A stretch of DNA of 64,000 nucleotides from Epiperipatus broadwayi. Lineage: Eukaryota; Onychophora; Udeonychophora; Euonychophora; Peripatidae. The DNA lies in NCBI GenBank assembly GCA_028023455.1, contig JAQFVV010006736.1:53501-117500 (forward strand), read 5' to 3'. This document shows positions 49,700 to 62,064 of this stretch, one piece after another. Numbering within the stretch: the stretch's first letter is position 1; every line of letters starts with the position of its first letter. Both the position numbers and the translations under genes were made by a program. Below the pieces are notes generated by a model that did no database searches, was not told the origin of the DNA, and saw only the letters and a list, made by a program, of their open reading frames with translations.

Positions 49700-50928
49700 A
49701 TATCAATGTTTGTATAATAAATATAAAATGAGAATTTATCTATGAAAAAAATATGCTGTGAGTCCTGCAAGTAGATCTTGATAAATATGTTTTTGAAAAA
49801 TATCTCAATATAAATAACAGACTTGATTACATGTTTGGTGCTAAAAAAAACAAAAAAAAAACATGTAAAATATAGATATAAATAGGAATGTAAAGAAAAA
49901 TGACACTAGTTTAGTCTAAGACTTATTCAAGAAGAAAGCAGTGCAAAGAAATTCCATGAAGCTAGGAGAAATTGCTGGTTTAAAAATGTCCCCTCAGAAT
50001 AGTTCGCCTTGCTGACTGTTTTCAAGTATTTTTCAATAACCGGTCTACATCAGAAACTATGATGACATGCCTTAGCCAAGAAATATTTACTATGTGTGGC
50101 TAATACAAACAAAAGCATGCCAATCAAAAGACCTGAATAATGCAATCCTATCTACATATAAATGTTGATGTCTTAGAGTATGATGTTTCCTTCTTTAAAG
50201 AAAAAAACCATGGTATAATAAGTGAGCTGTATTGTAAGGTATGCTTTACACATTACCTATCACCACTAATCTCTGAAGAGGATAAGAAAAATCTTGATGG
50301 TATTTTCATATATAGTAAGCATATAACAGGTGCAGAAAACCATGATTTAAAACTTTAATTTTAAGACATTTGCATTATGGTAAGATATTATCTTTATATT
50401 TATCACTAAGGACATAAATTTTAATATTTATAATTATTATATTTTTTTATTTTCAATATTTTATACAGCATTTATTGTATTTATCTGGTGGCAGTTGAAA
50501 AAATCTGAGTAATGATTTCAAATATTTTATTTATTGTAAATAAATTTTTAGTTTATATTTTTATTAAGTAATTTAGTTTGTTTTTGCATTTTGAATTCAT
50601 TTCAGACATATGCCTTTTAGGACCATTAACCTTGAGAAATCGTGCTATTCAGTGAAAGATATGCAGAAGTAATGGTAGTAATTCAATATTTATGATGATC
50701 AATAGCATCAAAATTTCCAAAAGTAAACTTTCTACTTAGAAAGCTTGGTATTTTAAATTGAATCTAGAAAAAGAAATTAAAAATACTTCTGGAATAATAA
50801 TACTCAATCTTATTGCTAGATTATTTGACCATCAGCATTAGAGCAGTGGTTATATAAAATGTATATATGTCATTTTGTTAACTATTTCTAATTGTTTATA
50901 TTTATCTCATATTTGTATCTATTAGAAT
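49700..50928 (+). repeat. Long direct repeat of element 2, right copy (probable LTR)
   Basis: Collinear with 45300-46430. It ends at TTTGTATCTATTAG, where a TA microsatellite begins. A 72-codon frame inside (50140-50358) has no counterpart frame in the left copy and is not considered a gene. Confidence 0.65.
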
Positions 50929-50959
50929 ATATATATATATATAAGATTTTTATCTATTA

Positions 50960-51028
<69 letters not shown>
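50929..51028. repeat. (TA)n microsatellite with duplicated flank
   Basis: Two TA runs are separated by a second copy of TTTTTATCTATTAGAATATA, which suggests slippage or unequal exchange. Confidence 0.95.
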
Positions 51029-51030
<2 letters not shown>

Positions 51031-52770
51031 ATCTTTATGAAATTGGCATAACAATATGCAGATTTGGAATTGAAAACAAAATTAAGATAATAAACAAACA
51101 ATTATAACAAAACTTGTCATTTTTTTTTACATAAATAAATAAAAATGTGTTTATAAATATCAAAATACAATAGTATCAAAAATTGATGGGGAAGGGGAAG
51201 AAGCAAAATTTATGGCAAGCAATTATTATCATGAACATATTAATTTAATGGTGAGAGTAATGTGGGAGTAGAGAAGGCATTTAAAACAAATAAATTCTCA
51301 GTTGATCAATTACCAAGCAAGTAAGTTTTTAGAAAATAAGAAATATCTTCCACTTAGCAACATCTTCTCTTTAAAAGTATCTTTTACAAAAAATTGTATA
51401 ATTAAGTCTACACATGGGAAATATTTTCTCAAATGAACATAATTTTTAAAAAAATATAGTTTATTACCATAAAATTAAAATAAAAGAAATTTTTTATTTT
51501 ACCTAATGGCTTATTCAATTATTTTATTACTTTTTATAAAATCAAATTAATAAACTAACATTAATTGTATTATTTCAATTGTGGGAGGCATTGTTTTATT
51601 ATTATTCTCCTGAAGGAGTACTTTGTTTATTATAATTTTATTGTGGGAGAATATATTTATTATTTTTTTTAAAATTAAATTACACCCACATTTACAAATT
51701 ACAACTTTGATCATTTTTCTTTTAAATAGAAGTTAAATTTTGCTTTATATAGAAACAAATTTATATAAAGTATGGAAATTTAAAATTTGGTAGAATTGAT
51801 AATTTTTTGATTTTACCTATTTATTGGCTTTGTCATTTATTTTTAAAATCTCAACTTTTTTAAAAAAATAATTGGCTAGGTTTATTTATTTCAAGTAAAA
51901 AGTTTATTTACAACTTTTATTTAAAATATTAATTTCTTTAAAAAAGACATAATTTATGCTAAAGTTAATTATATTTTGTTATTCGTCAATAATTTATTTG
52001 ATGTCATTAGATAAAAATGAAATATTTTAAACAAACACATATTACTGTTTTACTAACTTTGCATATTTACTTATCTTAACTTTATCATCAAGAGAACATT
52101 ACTAAGGGCAAATAATATTGATTATGCACTAATTTTTCATTATTCATTTGACTTAATAATTTTTAGGCATATATATATATGAAATCACATATATTATTTT
52201 TCTTTATTTTTCTAATAAAAGCTAGTTGTTTGCTACTTTTTTCTGTTCTTCAGTCTTAAAAGATTTTTAACACACATATATATAAAGTATCACATTTCTC
52301 ATGGATAAACTTCCATCATTCTGTATGGCTTACAATGCTGCAAAGCAAACAATCAAAAAATGAAAAATGCTTTCCATATGTTACTAAGATTTTAAACAGA
52401 CAATAACTCAGAAGTCAAGCAAACATAAAAAGCTGGGATGTCACAACAGCCCTTATTTATTTACTTTTTATTTTATATTTTTAAGATAAAAATTAATTAG
52501 TAATATTCTAATAACTTTGAAATCATATTAAACTGATTACATAAGGAATTAAAATTTGCACAATGCTAAACTGAAAATTTTAAAAAATATCACAATTCCT
52601 AACATTTAAGTTTTCAGTTGCAAAATAGAAAGTTGGTGGGAAAAGCTGTTATAATAAATAGTTTGGTTTATTTAATTTATATTACAATGTTTTGAGACTT
52701 AGTTTATTTCAAATTTTAACAGAAGTTAAAAATTGGTTTCCATTTTTTTATCTCATATTAAAATACAAGT
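51029..52770. other. AT-rich stretch without recognisable genes
   Basis: No exon, SINE, LINE or long repeat was recognised. Confidence 0.5.
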
Positions 52771-53119
52771 ATGGTGTATATATTTAGCCTAGATATAATT
52801 AAAGAAAATTTGAAGCCAGACCTTCAAGTTTTCTACAGTTATGATACTCATTGTAATGGTAAGAATTGTCCCTCCACGCAACAAAATCTAGAACACAGGC
52901 AAAATACCCTAAAGCTGATCGAAGATGGATACTGGGATCCAGAATCCGACCAACATTCAATCCTTTCACCTCTGCTCAATGATCTACAACCCTATGGATG
53001 ACACTTCTCAACTTACACAGATCTTCAATTTAACCTCGGTCCAGCAGTCACTCAGTGTAAAACAAAAGACTCGTAAATTAACTAATTTAGCACCGATTTG
53101 GTCAGATATACACTCATAA
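52771..53119 (+). other. Unrecognised coding-like frames, possibly retroelement
   Basis: Two overlapping plus-strand frames (52771-53001 and 52925-53119) have balanced composition, for example VFYSYDTHCNGKNCP, YWDPESDQHSIL and NLAPIWSDIHS. A single frameshift could join parts of them. No known domain, splice site or catalytic motif was recognised. The sequence is clearly less AT-rich than its left flank. Confidence 0.3.
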
Positions 53120-55040
53120 GACTAAGTGGTTAATTAAAATATCAATGATTAATTATGAAATTTAATATAACTCACGGACAAGAAAAATATGAAAATGAGT
53201 TATAATTTTAAATATTAATTTAGTAAAACAATAACAAATAATAAATCAAAATATACAAAATTATGTGTTGGGAACATGAGATATTATGCTCGCAGGCGTT
53301 AAATAATTAATGAGATTAATGTAACCTATCTCATTATAAGTGTTTAATAAAGTGAAATGCGGTACTGGAGTTTATGCCTATATTAATATGCCAAATTTCT
53401 AGCTCTCATGTAGTCTGCTAGATCATATGGAACTTTATAGCCAAAGTTAAATAACTAACTATAATAGCACTCCTATGGTGTCTATCTACACAAAGTTAAA
53501 TCGAGCATGTAATTAGGCTCAGAGATACGCAGGTTAGCATTTTAACCTAGATTAAGATATACACTAATACCAGATAATCATTTAATATAAAAGAAGAGAA
53601 AACTGGTTTATAATAGGTTTACCTATATACTCTATGGCACATATTAAAATATTAATAAAGCTCAAAGGTGCGAATGGGTCATTATTCACAGGCTTCAGTC
53701 TCAAAGACTCGGTTTGCCCTAAAACCTTTCAACTTGCTATGAATAGGAACAGTAGTAGTTCAGGGAGTCAGATAAGCATTAATTATGAATAATCTAGGTC
53801 CTTGTGCCCTAGTTCTAAAAGGGTGTGCTTTAACCTGAACTAAAGTGGATGAGAGGGACCTCCTCCAGCAACTCATCAATAATCATGCAGCAAGCAGATA
53901 ATTGCACATTGCATACTTTGTAAGGACACATACACAACTTATATATATATATATATAATGCAAATACGTAAATTTATATTAGCATGCCTTAAAATTAGAT
54001 AGCATCTATTTGCATATCTATCCAATCCAGTTCTCAAATTTAGTATTTCAAATATACTATTTAGGGACTAAATTAATTAGTAACCTAGTTCAATATTATC
54101 ACCTGTATCTCAACATATATAAATCCAAGGAGGACAAAGCATATTTGAGAGATAATTACAAATAAAAAGATTAAAATATGCTTTGAGAATATCTCTGTGG
54201 CTATAAATAGTTATAATTCATAACTAGAATTAAGCAAACTACAAGTTTAATTAGAGAATGACTGATTATTATAATATTAATACCGAAAAATTAATCAGTA
54301 AGATAATAATATGATCTTGAAACAGCAAGTGAGAAAGAAAATTAATAATTCAATTATTTAATATTTATTATAGCGAAGAATTGAAATTATCTTTGCAGAT
54401 CGATAAGCTAAAATTATATTTATAAATATTTATAGTTTCAAGTCATTTGGCATATTAAATACATATAATATTAAAATGATAAAATCATAGAATAAATTGA
54501 ATAGGTTTAAAAATAGGCATAAAAGACCGCAAGAAATTATACATTTAAAATAGATTATTAGAGTTTTACATCTTAAAAGAGAATTCTAGGTTTACATTTT
54601 AAAAGAGAATTCAAGTTTTACAATCGGACAAGATTTAGCATTTAATAGTCTTCTTTGCAGGTTTTAGTAAAGGTGTTTGGGAAAGGCAGATTTAATAAAT
54701 AGCTAGCTTTTAAAAGAAAGAATTGAAAGTCACAGTTTATAAACAGAGCTCTGAGAGAAATTTTACCACTCAGTTGTTTCCATTGCAGTTAATTCTAGAG
54801 CACTTGAGAGGATATTAAAGTTGACACTTTTGATGATGATTTAAAGTTAAGAGAGATTTTCTATGGGCTACTTTGCTGGTGTAAGGCATTAGGTTTTATC
54901 GAACCAAAGTTCTTCTCCATCCCTGGTCAAAGAGAAGGGTGAGTTATTGCCATTCTACTCGACCATTATGAAAATGGGCATAGGTTCTGCTTACAACTCA
55001 CTTATTATATATATGATCGATCCTTGGTGACAAAACCTTA
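53120..55040. other. Unclassified moderately GC-richer block, perhaps an old element's non-coding part
   Basis: Words such as CACAGGCTTCAGTCTCAAAG and GATGAGAGGGACCTCCTCC stand out from the background, but there is no open frame. A two-copy tandem repeat sits at 54564-54615. The block fades near GATCGATCCTTGGTGACA (about 55015). No direct-repeat partner was found in the window. Confidence 0.3.
54564..54615. repeat. Two-copy tandem repeat, about 27 bp
   Basis: TTTACATCTTAAAAGAGAAT and TTTACATTTTAAAAGAGAAT follow one another, each ending TTC. Confidence 0.85.
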
Positions 55041-55869
55041 AGTTAATTTTTATGAGCTTGTCCATAGCTGAAAAGACCATTTATTTATTTTAGCAAAACA
55101 TATTTAATAGCTATTACTAGTAGAAAAAACCATTTGTTTATTTAAAAAAACATTTTTAATTATGACAACTAATTCAGATTTTGTTTTCCTGTGTTATTTT
55201 GCTATTAACATTTTATATTTACCAAATCAAGTCCACGCTATTTTAGGACCAATGCGTGACCTACTTTAAGATCTGTTTACCAGTAACACAAAAGTTGTTT
55301 GATAATTAGTATAAACTAATTTTATAACCATTTTAACGGTCACTGAAAGGGCCTTCAATGTATCTGCTGTAGGTATTTGAACCTAGAAAAATTTATATAG
55401 TAGGCAGATATGTAAGTTAAGATTCAAAAAAAAATTTTTTTTTTATATATTATTCTGACCGTTTGCCCAAAGTCACTAGCTCATAGAGTAGCAGAGATTT
55501 TAAACATTTATAAGTTTTAATAGATTTAGATTCTCAAAATATATTAATATTTAAAACAATAAAATAAAAGAAGCCACTGCCAGTAATTAACACACAAATA
55601 GATTTTATTGACGCACATTTAAAATTGAGGAATAAATTTATTTTTTAGATTTTAACATTAATAATTTTTTAAAATTTAAATTCACATTACTATTTAAATA
55701 GACCGCACAGATGGATATTTAAATTTTATTTACTTTAGCATGTCGAGCATAGATAGTCTACATAGATTTTTTTCCATTTAAAACTTATCAAAACATTCAT
55801 TCAATCTCAGACTAAAAGTTCGTAGCCAACCCAATGTCAGCTTCCAGATATATATTTGCAACTAATGCA

Positions 55870-56337
55870 ATATGAAGATACTAGCATAAAACCACACCGA
55901 CAGGAATGTGCATCTGACAGTGTGATATTATTTGATGAAAATGATCCATGTCCAGAACAGGAAAGTGCATCTGCCTGATGAAGAAATCATGTATATAATT
56001 ATTTTTAAAGAGTGCTACGTATGGGGGAGAGTGGTCTTTCTGCAGTCTTATAAATCCCTGTCCATAGAGCTAGAAGGGGTCAATGGCGCAGGAAATACAT
56101 CTGCAACCATTTCAACAATATGACTGCCTCTTTGGGGTCATGCATTCAGTTGGGCACATTGCCCTGTATGCTAAACACACTTCACATTACATTAATATAA
56201 ACACCCATATATCCCTCCACCAGCATTGCCCTAACTATGAAACAAATAGCCTGAAATTAAAATTCCTTAAATTAAACATAAACAAATTTAAACAGTTATT
56301 AATCTTTATCCATGCAGCTATCTACACCCAACTTTAA
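55870..56337 (+). other. Unrecognised coding-like block
   Basis: Less AT-rich than the flanks, with two overlapping plus-strand frames (55932-56123 and 56083-56337). The words TGTGCATCTGACAG and AGTGCATCTGCCTGATG form an imperfect local repeat. No domain or splice pair was recognised. Confidence 0.25.
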
Positions 56338-58651
56338 TTTAATACATTTTATTTAACAGATAGAAATAAATAACCTAGTTAAATACAAACATAAATAATT
56401 AAATTAAAAAAAATGGAAATGATTGAAATAGCAAACATATATAAAAACAAATATTTATAATTGATTTAGAGTTCTATTCTTGGTCAGATAAGAGTACATT
56501 AATTTATATTCCTTTTTTTTTGATTGATTACTTATTGACGTTATACGGTAATTATTTAAAAGAAAGTTCAATTGGTAAAAGTTTATACTTTATGGATTCT
56601 GCAGATTTTGAGGTCCATCTTCGTGATCACTTATGTAGATTATTTGTTCTTCCTTTTTAAAAACAAAGCCGCTACTTGCCATTCCTTTTTGGTCCCTAAC
56701 TGTCATAAGGAGGTCTCAGCTGGTTGTCCAGAAAATTAAATTTATTGCAGATTTCCACATCATGAAAATCTGCAATATAGCTAGTTATAATGACATATTC
56801 ATAGTCAGCTCTCAGATAACAATTATAATAATAATTTGGCTTTTATATTTTTATTAGTCTCTTATCCAATCTTTGGATTCAACCGGCAAGACATCACTAA
56901 TCCTCTGGTGTTTCAATTATGGTCTGTGCTGACATTTCTGGTGTTTGCATTGGTAATTTAATTTCTTTGTACTCTCTTATCTGACCCTTTAATTTATTTT
57001 AAATGCCTCAAGGGCCAGTTTGCTTTTGAACAATCATTTAATTAATAAGACAATCATTTCCATTTTCTAAGATTATAGAAATCAACATTATTTCTATTTC
57101 CAAAAATATCAAATCTTTATATCTTTACTTTTTTTACAAAAAATTACTTTCAAATATTTTTATTTTTTAAAATAGTTTTTAAAGTTGTCCATCATGTGAT
57201 CTACATATACGTTAAACAGTTTTTAAATTTCAGTTTTTAAGTTAAGTTTTTTTCCTTTTTAATAAATCAATTTTATTTATGATCTTTTTATTTTCATTTT
57301 AAAATAATATGATGGGATATTATATTCCATTACACCATACATCCAGAATAATGAAAAATATATGTATGCAATTTCAATAATATAACAATAAAGTTGGCTA
57401 AATAATTTAACTAAGATATTTCTTAAACTAGAAATATTTATAAAATGAATTTCTTGAACTAGAAATATTTATAAATTAAATATATCTTTGTAATATATAC
57501 CAATAACATAACAATAATTTAAACTAAAATATTTTCCAAATTAGAAATACTTATAAAATGGATATATATCTGTAATATATACATATACTATTAAATTACA
57601 GAGATACCGCTTGCATATATATACATGATTCCGCATATATAGTATTTTAAAGTTATTTAAATGGTTACTCTGAGAGGGCTTAAACCTGGCATATGGATAG
57701 ATGTGTGGGTAAAATAAGTGAAACAGGCAGATGGATGAAATTGACCATTTCATCAATGATTTGAAATTTTGTAACCATTGGTAGTGCTGTTAAAAATCTA
57801 AATGTGAGGGGACACAATAGTTTGTATATTCAATTCCACTGTAATAATATGCATATTCAAATTTCAAATGCATTATAAAAACAATAAAACAAAACTTTGG
57901 TTTTTACATTTATTTAACAATTGTCTTCTCAGAAGCATAAATGAGTACAGTATTGGAGTGCTTTTATTGCTCAGCTTACATTTATTCTTTTGCATCTATC
58001 TCTAGTGTTAATTTTGCAGCTTTACATTCATTTGTACTGTAAAAATCAAGTTTAAAATAATATAGATTTTTTAATTTAATAAAATATAAAGATAATATAA
58101 TACAGAGAACTTCTTGCCACTGATGGATACATTCTTCATCCTCAAGTCTGAAGAGCACTTGTGAGAGCTCTTATAAATGCTTGTCTTTTACCTGACTTCA
58201 AAAAGAAGACTTCAAAACTTGTATATTTTCTGTAGTTAATTTATTTGAAATATTTATTTTAACATATAAATCATTATAATTAAGTCAAATTTTATTTTAA
58301 AATTTTTTTTTTTTTTTAAGAAATTAAGAGAAACATAATCACAATAATGTAAAAATTATATTAGTTGAAAAAACAAACATCATAATTGTGTAACAGTTAT
58401 TTTTATTATTTTAAAATAATGATAAATAAAATTTTAAATTTTAAAGCAGCCCTTTATTTCTTTATGTTGTCTTAATAAGAATTTATTCAGATTTTTGAAA
58501 ATAGAATTAAAAATGTTTTTTTTTTTTCAATTGATAATTTTTTTTATTGGCAATTATGAATGAATAAAAGCCATTTTTGCTTTTGTATTTCACTTTATTA
58601 GTTTTTTTTCTACATTTGCAAAGTTAAAATATTATTTTTAAAAAGTGTTTT

Positions 58652-58657
<6 letters not shown>
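56338..58657. other. AT-rich stretch without recognisable genes
   Basis: A small hairpin (ATTGCAGATTT with AAATCTGCAAT) lies at about 56743-56777. Nothing else was recognised. Confidence 0.45.
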
Positions 58658-58738
<81 letters not shown>

Positions 58739-58905
58739 AACAATACAATAATTAATACAGTAACAATATTTTAAACAAATATATACCAATTTAATAGAAG
58801 TACTTTCAACTATCTTTAAAATATTGTTACTGTATTAATTATTGTATTGTTTTGAATAATTATATATATTTTATTATAATTGAATACAGACATTGATTAA
58901 TAATT

Positions 58906-58958
<53 letters not shown>

Positions 58959-58980
58959 CATATATATATATATATATATA
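58658..58980. repeat. TA microsatellites flanking a perfect 43-bp palindrome
   Basis: TA runs at about 58658-58733 and 58909-58980 surround arms at 58733-58775 and 58815-58857 that are exact reverse complements over 43 bp, with a 39-bp loop. The arms contain AACAATACAATAATTAATAC. Confidence 0.95.
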
Positions 58981-58987
58981 GAATTAT

Positions 58988-59503
58988 AGAATTAAACTTG
59001 GTTGGAGTGCTTTTGGTAGAAATAACTTGATACTAAAAGAAAATATGCCTATGTGTTTGAAAAGGAAGGTTTTTAACAAATGGGTTTTACCAGTTCTTAC
59101 TTATGGATTTGAGACTTGGACACTTAATAGAAGAGCACTACAGAGACTTCAGACCACTCAAAGAAGTATGGAGAGGTGTATGTTGGGAGTAACAAGAAGA
59201 GATCGAAAACACACTGTATGGGTAAGAGAACAAACAGGTGTTACTGACCTCATTGAAAAAATTAAACGATTGAAGTGGAGTTGGGCTGAACATATTGCTA
59301 GAAGAGATGATAATAGATGAACAATTGAAATTTTAAACTGGATTCCAAGAGATTGTAAAATACCTAAAAAGAGACCACATATGAGCTGGATGGATGAAAT
59401 AAGAAGGTGTGCAGGGGTGATGTGGAGAAGAGAAGCTAAAGATTGGAGAAGATGGATTAAACTTGGAGAGACCTTTATCCTGCAGTGGATTGATAATGGT
59501 TGA
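58988..59503 (+). mobile_element. 5'-truncated RTE-like LINE, C-terminal reading frame
   Basis: One frame runs for 172 codons with a single in-frame stop (TGA at 59318-59320, where related elements have Trp) to a natural TGA at 59501-59503. Motifs in order are RIKLGWSAFG, CLKRKVFNKWVLPVLTYG, ETWTL, MERCMLGVTRRDR, VTDLIEKIKRLKW and WAEHIARRDDNR. A region with MDEIRRCAGVMWRREAKD and ILQWIDNG follows. This is the C-terminal part of the endonuclease-reverse transcriptase of RTE-like elements. The endonuclease and RT core are missing. The single stop and good reading frame make it the youngest LINE here. Confidence 0.85.
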
Positions 59504-59603
59504 TGATGATGATGATATATATATATATATATATGACAATATAAAGATTGATAATGGTTGATGATGATGATGATATATATATATATATATATGACAATAT
59601 AAA
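59488..59603 (+). repeat. Two 58-bp tandem copies of the LINE 3' tail
   Basis: Units at 59488-59545 and 59546-59603 are nearly identical: GATTGATAATGGTTGATGAT, GATGATG, a TA run, then GACAATATAAA. The first contains the stop codon of the LINE. Short tandem 3' tails are usual for RTE-like elements. Confidence 0.9.
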
Positions 59604-60022
59604 GAATAAATACAACTGTAATTAAATATAATAAACAGACTTTCAATCCCCATATGTACTTTTGATTAATTCCTTAACTCTCCTCAACTGCCATTAAATT
59701 AAAAAAACATAATCATTTAATGTCTGCTTCAGTTTCTTGGATCATTAAAGAAGATACAAATATAAATTTATATTTGGTCATGACAGTATTCATTAAGAGA
59801 AAAACTATAATAAAAAATAAGGAGGTAATTTTAATAAATAGAAATAAAATGAATATAATTAATAGACAAACTGCTAATATTAAAATTTAGGATTCATGGG
59901 ATTTGAATTGATGACATTTGCTTTTATTATGTGTTTTAAATTTAATGGTATTTGAAGAGGGTTAAGGAATTAATTGAAAATACTTCTGAAGATTGTAAAA
60001 TGTTATATTATATTTAATTACC
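59604..60022. other. AT-rich stretch without recognisable genes
   Basis: No gene or repeat was recognised. Confidence 0.5.
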
Positions 60023-60207
60023 AATGTATTTATTATTTATATTATTATTGCAATATTTTTTAATTAATGGACATTTTATTTGTACTATATATACATATAA
60101 ATTTTAATGGTAAATACAATATTATAGTTTAAATTCTTTTGTAGTGCTTTCAATTATGTGGTAATCCTCGTCAGCTTTAACTGAATTTTCATTTTTCAAA
60201 CTTAATG

Positions 60208-60558
60208 TTACGTATATTTCCATAAAATGTGCATGGCCATATTCACAACTTGCTTATTAATAACATCATTTTTATATTTATCAATTAATATTGCCTCTTT
60301 AATTGTCCTCTTTTTATGATTTCTTTCTTCCATTAATATTTTTATTTCATTACTATTAAATGTAAACTTATGATTAAAAGTTTTTTCATAGTCAAAGAAT
60401 ACTGAAGCTGTATTAAATTGACTATTTACATTATTTTTAATTATGTTATATAATAATTGCTGCTCCTTCAATATTTTTTCCACAGAACATCTTGATTCAC
60501 CAATGAAAAATTTCTGATATCCACATGAAATTTGATATTTTATATTACTTCTTTGCAA
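60208..60558 (-). pseudogene. Penelope GIY-YIG endonuclease domain, left copy
   Basis: An open frame of 116 codons. It shows YQISCGYQKFFIGESR (the GIY-YIG box in the form YxIxC...FIGE), then LKEQ, and a C-terminal KRTIKEAILIDKYKN. In the partner copy the same places read SCRCQKFYIGESR and RLKEH, so this copy has lost one Cys of the CxC pair, the YIG tyrosine, and the Arg and His of RLKEH. RT is absent. It is a fragment, not a gene in use. Confidence 0.75.
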
Positions 60559-60833
60559 AATTTTAAATATTGAACTCTTTACTAATGAATGTTTAAAGGT
60601 TGGTTATGATAAAAACCAAATATTGCATACAGTAAATTCATTTAATAATAAGAAGAGTGTTTGCTATGTTACTTTAGATAATAAAAATGGATATCTATGC
60701 CATTTATAAATAACATGCAATCTAAATTAATTAAGAATATATTTAAAGAAAAGTATAATATTTCATTTTGTGTTCCTCCAAATGTTAATTGATTGATTAA
60801 TAATTCTATGAGTATAATTCCTAAAAAAGAAGT

Positions 60834-61184
60834 TTGCAAAGAAGTAATATAATTTATCAAATTTCATGTAGATGTCAGAAATTTTACATTGGTGAATCGA
60901 GATGTTCTGTGGAAAAAAGATTGAAGGAGCATCAATTATTATATAACAGAATTAAAAATAATGTAAATAATCAATTTAATACAGCTTCAGTATTCTTTGA
61001 CCATGAAAAAACTTGTAATTATAAGTTTACATTTATTAGTACTGAAATAAAAATATTAATGGAAAAAAGAAATCATACAAAGAGGAAAATTAAAGAGGCA
61101 ATATTAATTGATAAATATAAGAATAATGTTATTAATCAGCAAGTTGCGAATATGGCCATACACAGCTTATGGAAATATAGGTAA
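60834..61184 (+). pseudogene. Penelope GIY-YIG endonuclease domain, right copy
   Basis: An open frame of 116 codons, clearly homologous to the left copy. It keeps YQISCRCQKFYIGESR, RLKEH, FFDHEKT and KIKEAILIDKYKN. This is the better preserved domain of the two, with the YIG tyrosine, the following Arg and the RLKEH block present. A frameshift just upstream (about 60780-60840) separates it from the linker region. The domain would nick DNA for target-primed reverse transcription in a complete element. Confidence 0.8.
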
Positions 61185-61304
61185 CATTAAGTTTGAAAAT
61201 TTGAAATTCAGTTAAAACTGATGAGGATAATCACATAATCGAATGCGCTACAAAAGAATTTAAACTATAATATTGTATTTACCATTAAAATGTATTTATT
61301 ATTT

Positions 61305-62064
61305 TTTAAAATATATAATATTTTATAATGGGTACTGTATTTTACATTTCATATATATATATATATTGTAACCATATATTTTAGTATAAAATATAATAAT
61401 TGATGTAACTGGTATAAAAATTTCTCTTTCTTCTTTTGGTGATTTGATTGGCTTGATTTGCACTTTGAACAGATTACTCTCTTATATTCAAAATAATTTA
61501 TTAGAGAGAATGGGTAATATTTTGCCTTACTTGTTGTCTATATTATTTTAATAAATTTAAATTGCTTCTTTCCATATACTAATTCATATCAAAATGTTTA
61601 ACTTTTTAAAAATTTTGACAACACATTAAATTTGGTAAAATATTATTAAAAATAATAATAATTTTTATTTGTTTAAAATGGTCTTAAAAATTATTTCCAT
61701 TGAATTAAAAAAAAAAAAAACCATTTGTTCAACTAAATTTAATTATTAAAAATAAATACAGTAATTACGTATGCGTTTCAATGTAAAAAAGAAAGGAGCG
61801 CGAATTAAAAAAAAATCGTCTGATAGTGTTGCTTTTGGAGGGAGAAAGAAAAGAAAATGGTAAAAGGCAAATGGTGTAAATATGATAAGCTTATTTTAAA
61901 ATAGTTAACAAGTAAACGGATTACCACAAAGTTTTCTATAAACGTAAAAATAACATAGTGGTATTTAATAATAAGATGAATTGCTAAATTTAAAAGTCTG
62001 TTCAAGTCGGCTAGCCAGGTGGATCAAATCGCCAGTAATAATTTTCCAATATTACATTTGAAAT
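61305..62064. other. AT-rich stretch, right part possibly promoter or 5' UTR
   Basis: 61305-61980 shows nothing recognisable. From about 62000 the sequence is less AT-rich (AAGTCGGCTAGCCAGGTGG) and could be 5' UTR of the exon at 62065. Confidence 0.35.

Larger units (their letters stand above)
60023..61304. mobile_element. Head-to-head Penelope-like fragment pair
   Basis: Two copies of a Penelope endonuclease end face away from each other, with 5' sides together: about 60095-60565 on the minus strand and about 60590-61300 on the plus strand. A 16-bp direct repeat, aatgtatttattattt, at 60023-60038 and 61289-61304 may be the target duplication, though it is low in complexity. The right copy is longer and includes the RT-to-endonuclease linker (LKVGYDKNQILHTVN and PFINNMQSKLIKNIF). 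Outer ends of both copies keep the 3' non-coding part with CTGAYGA and GAAW words. Confidence 0.75.

Noticed and set aside
50140-50358. 72-codon plus-strand frame as a gene
   Set aside because: It lies inside the right direct repeat of element 2, and the homologous left copy does not keep the frame.
59158-59653. Minus-strand frames of 106 and 162 codons with IYIYIY runs
   Set aside because: They are the reverse of the RTE-like LINE coding strand and of its TA/GAT tail repeats.
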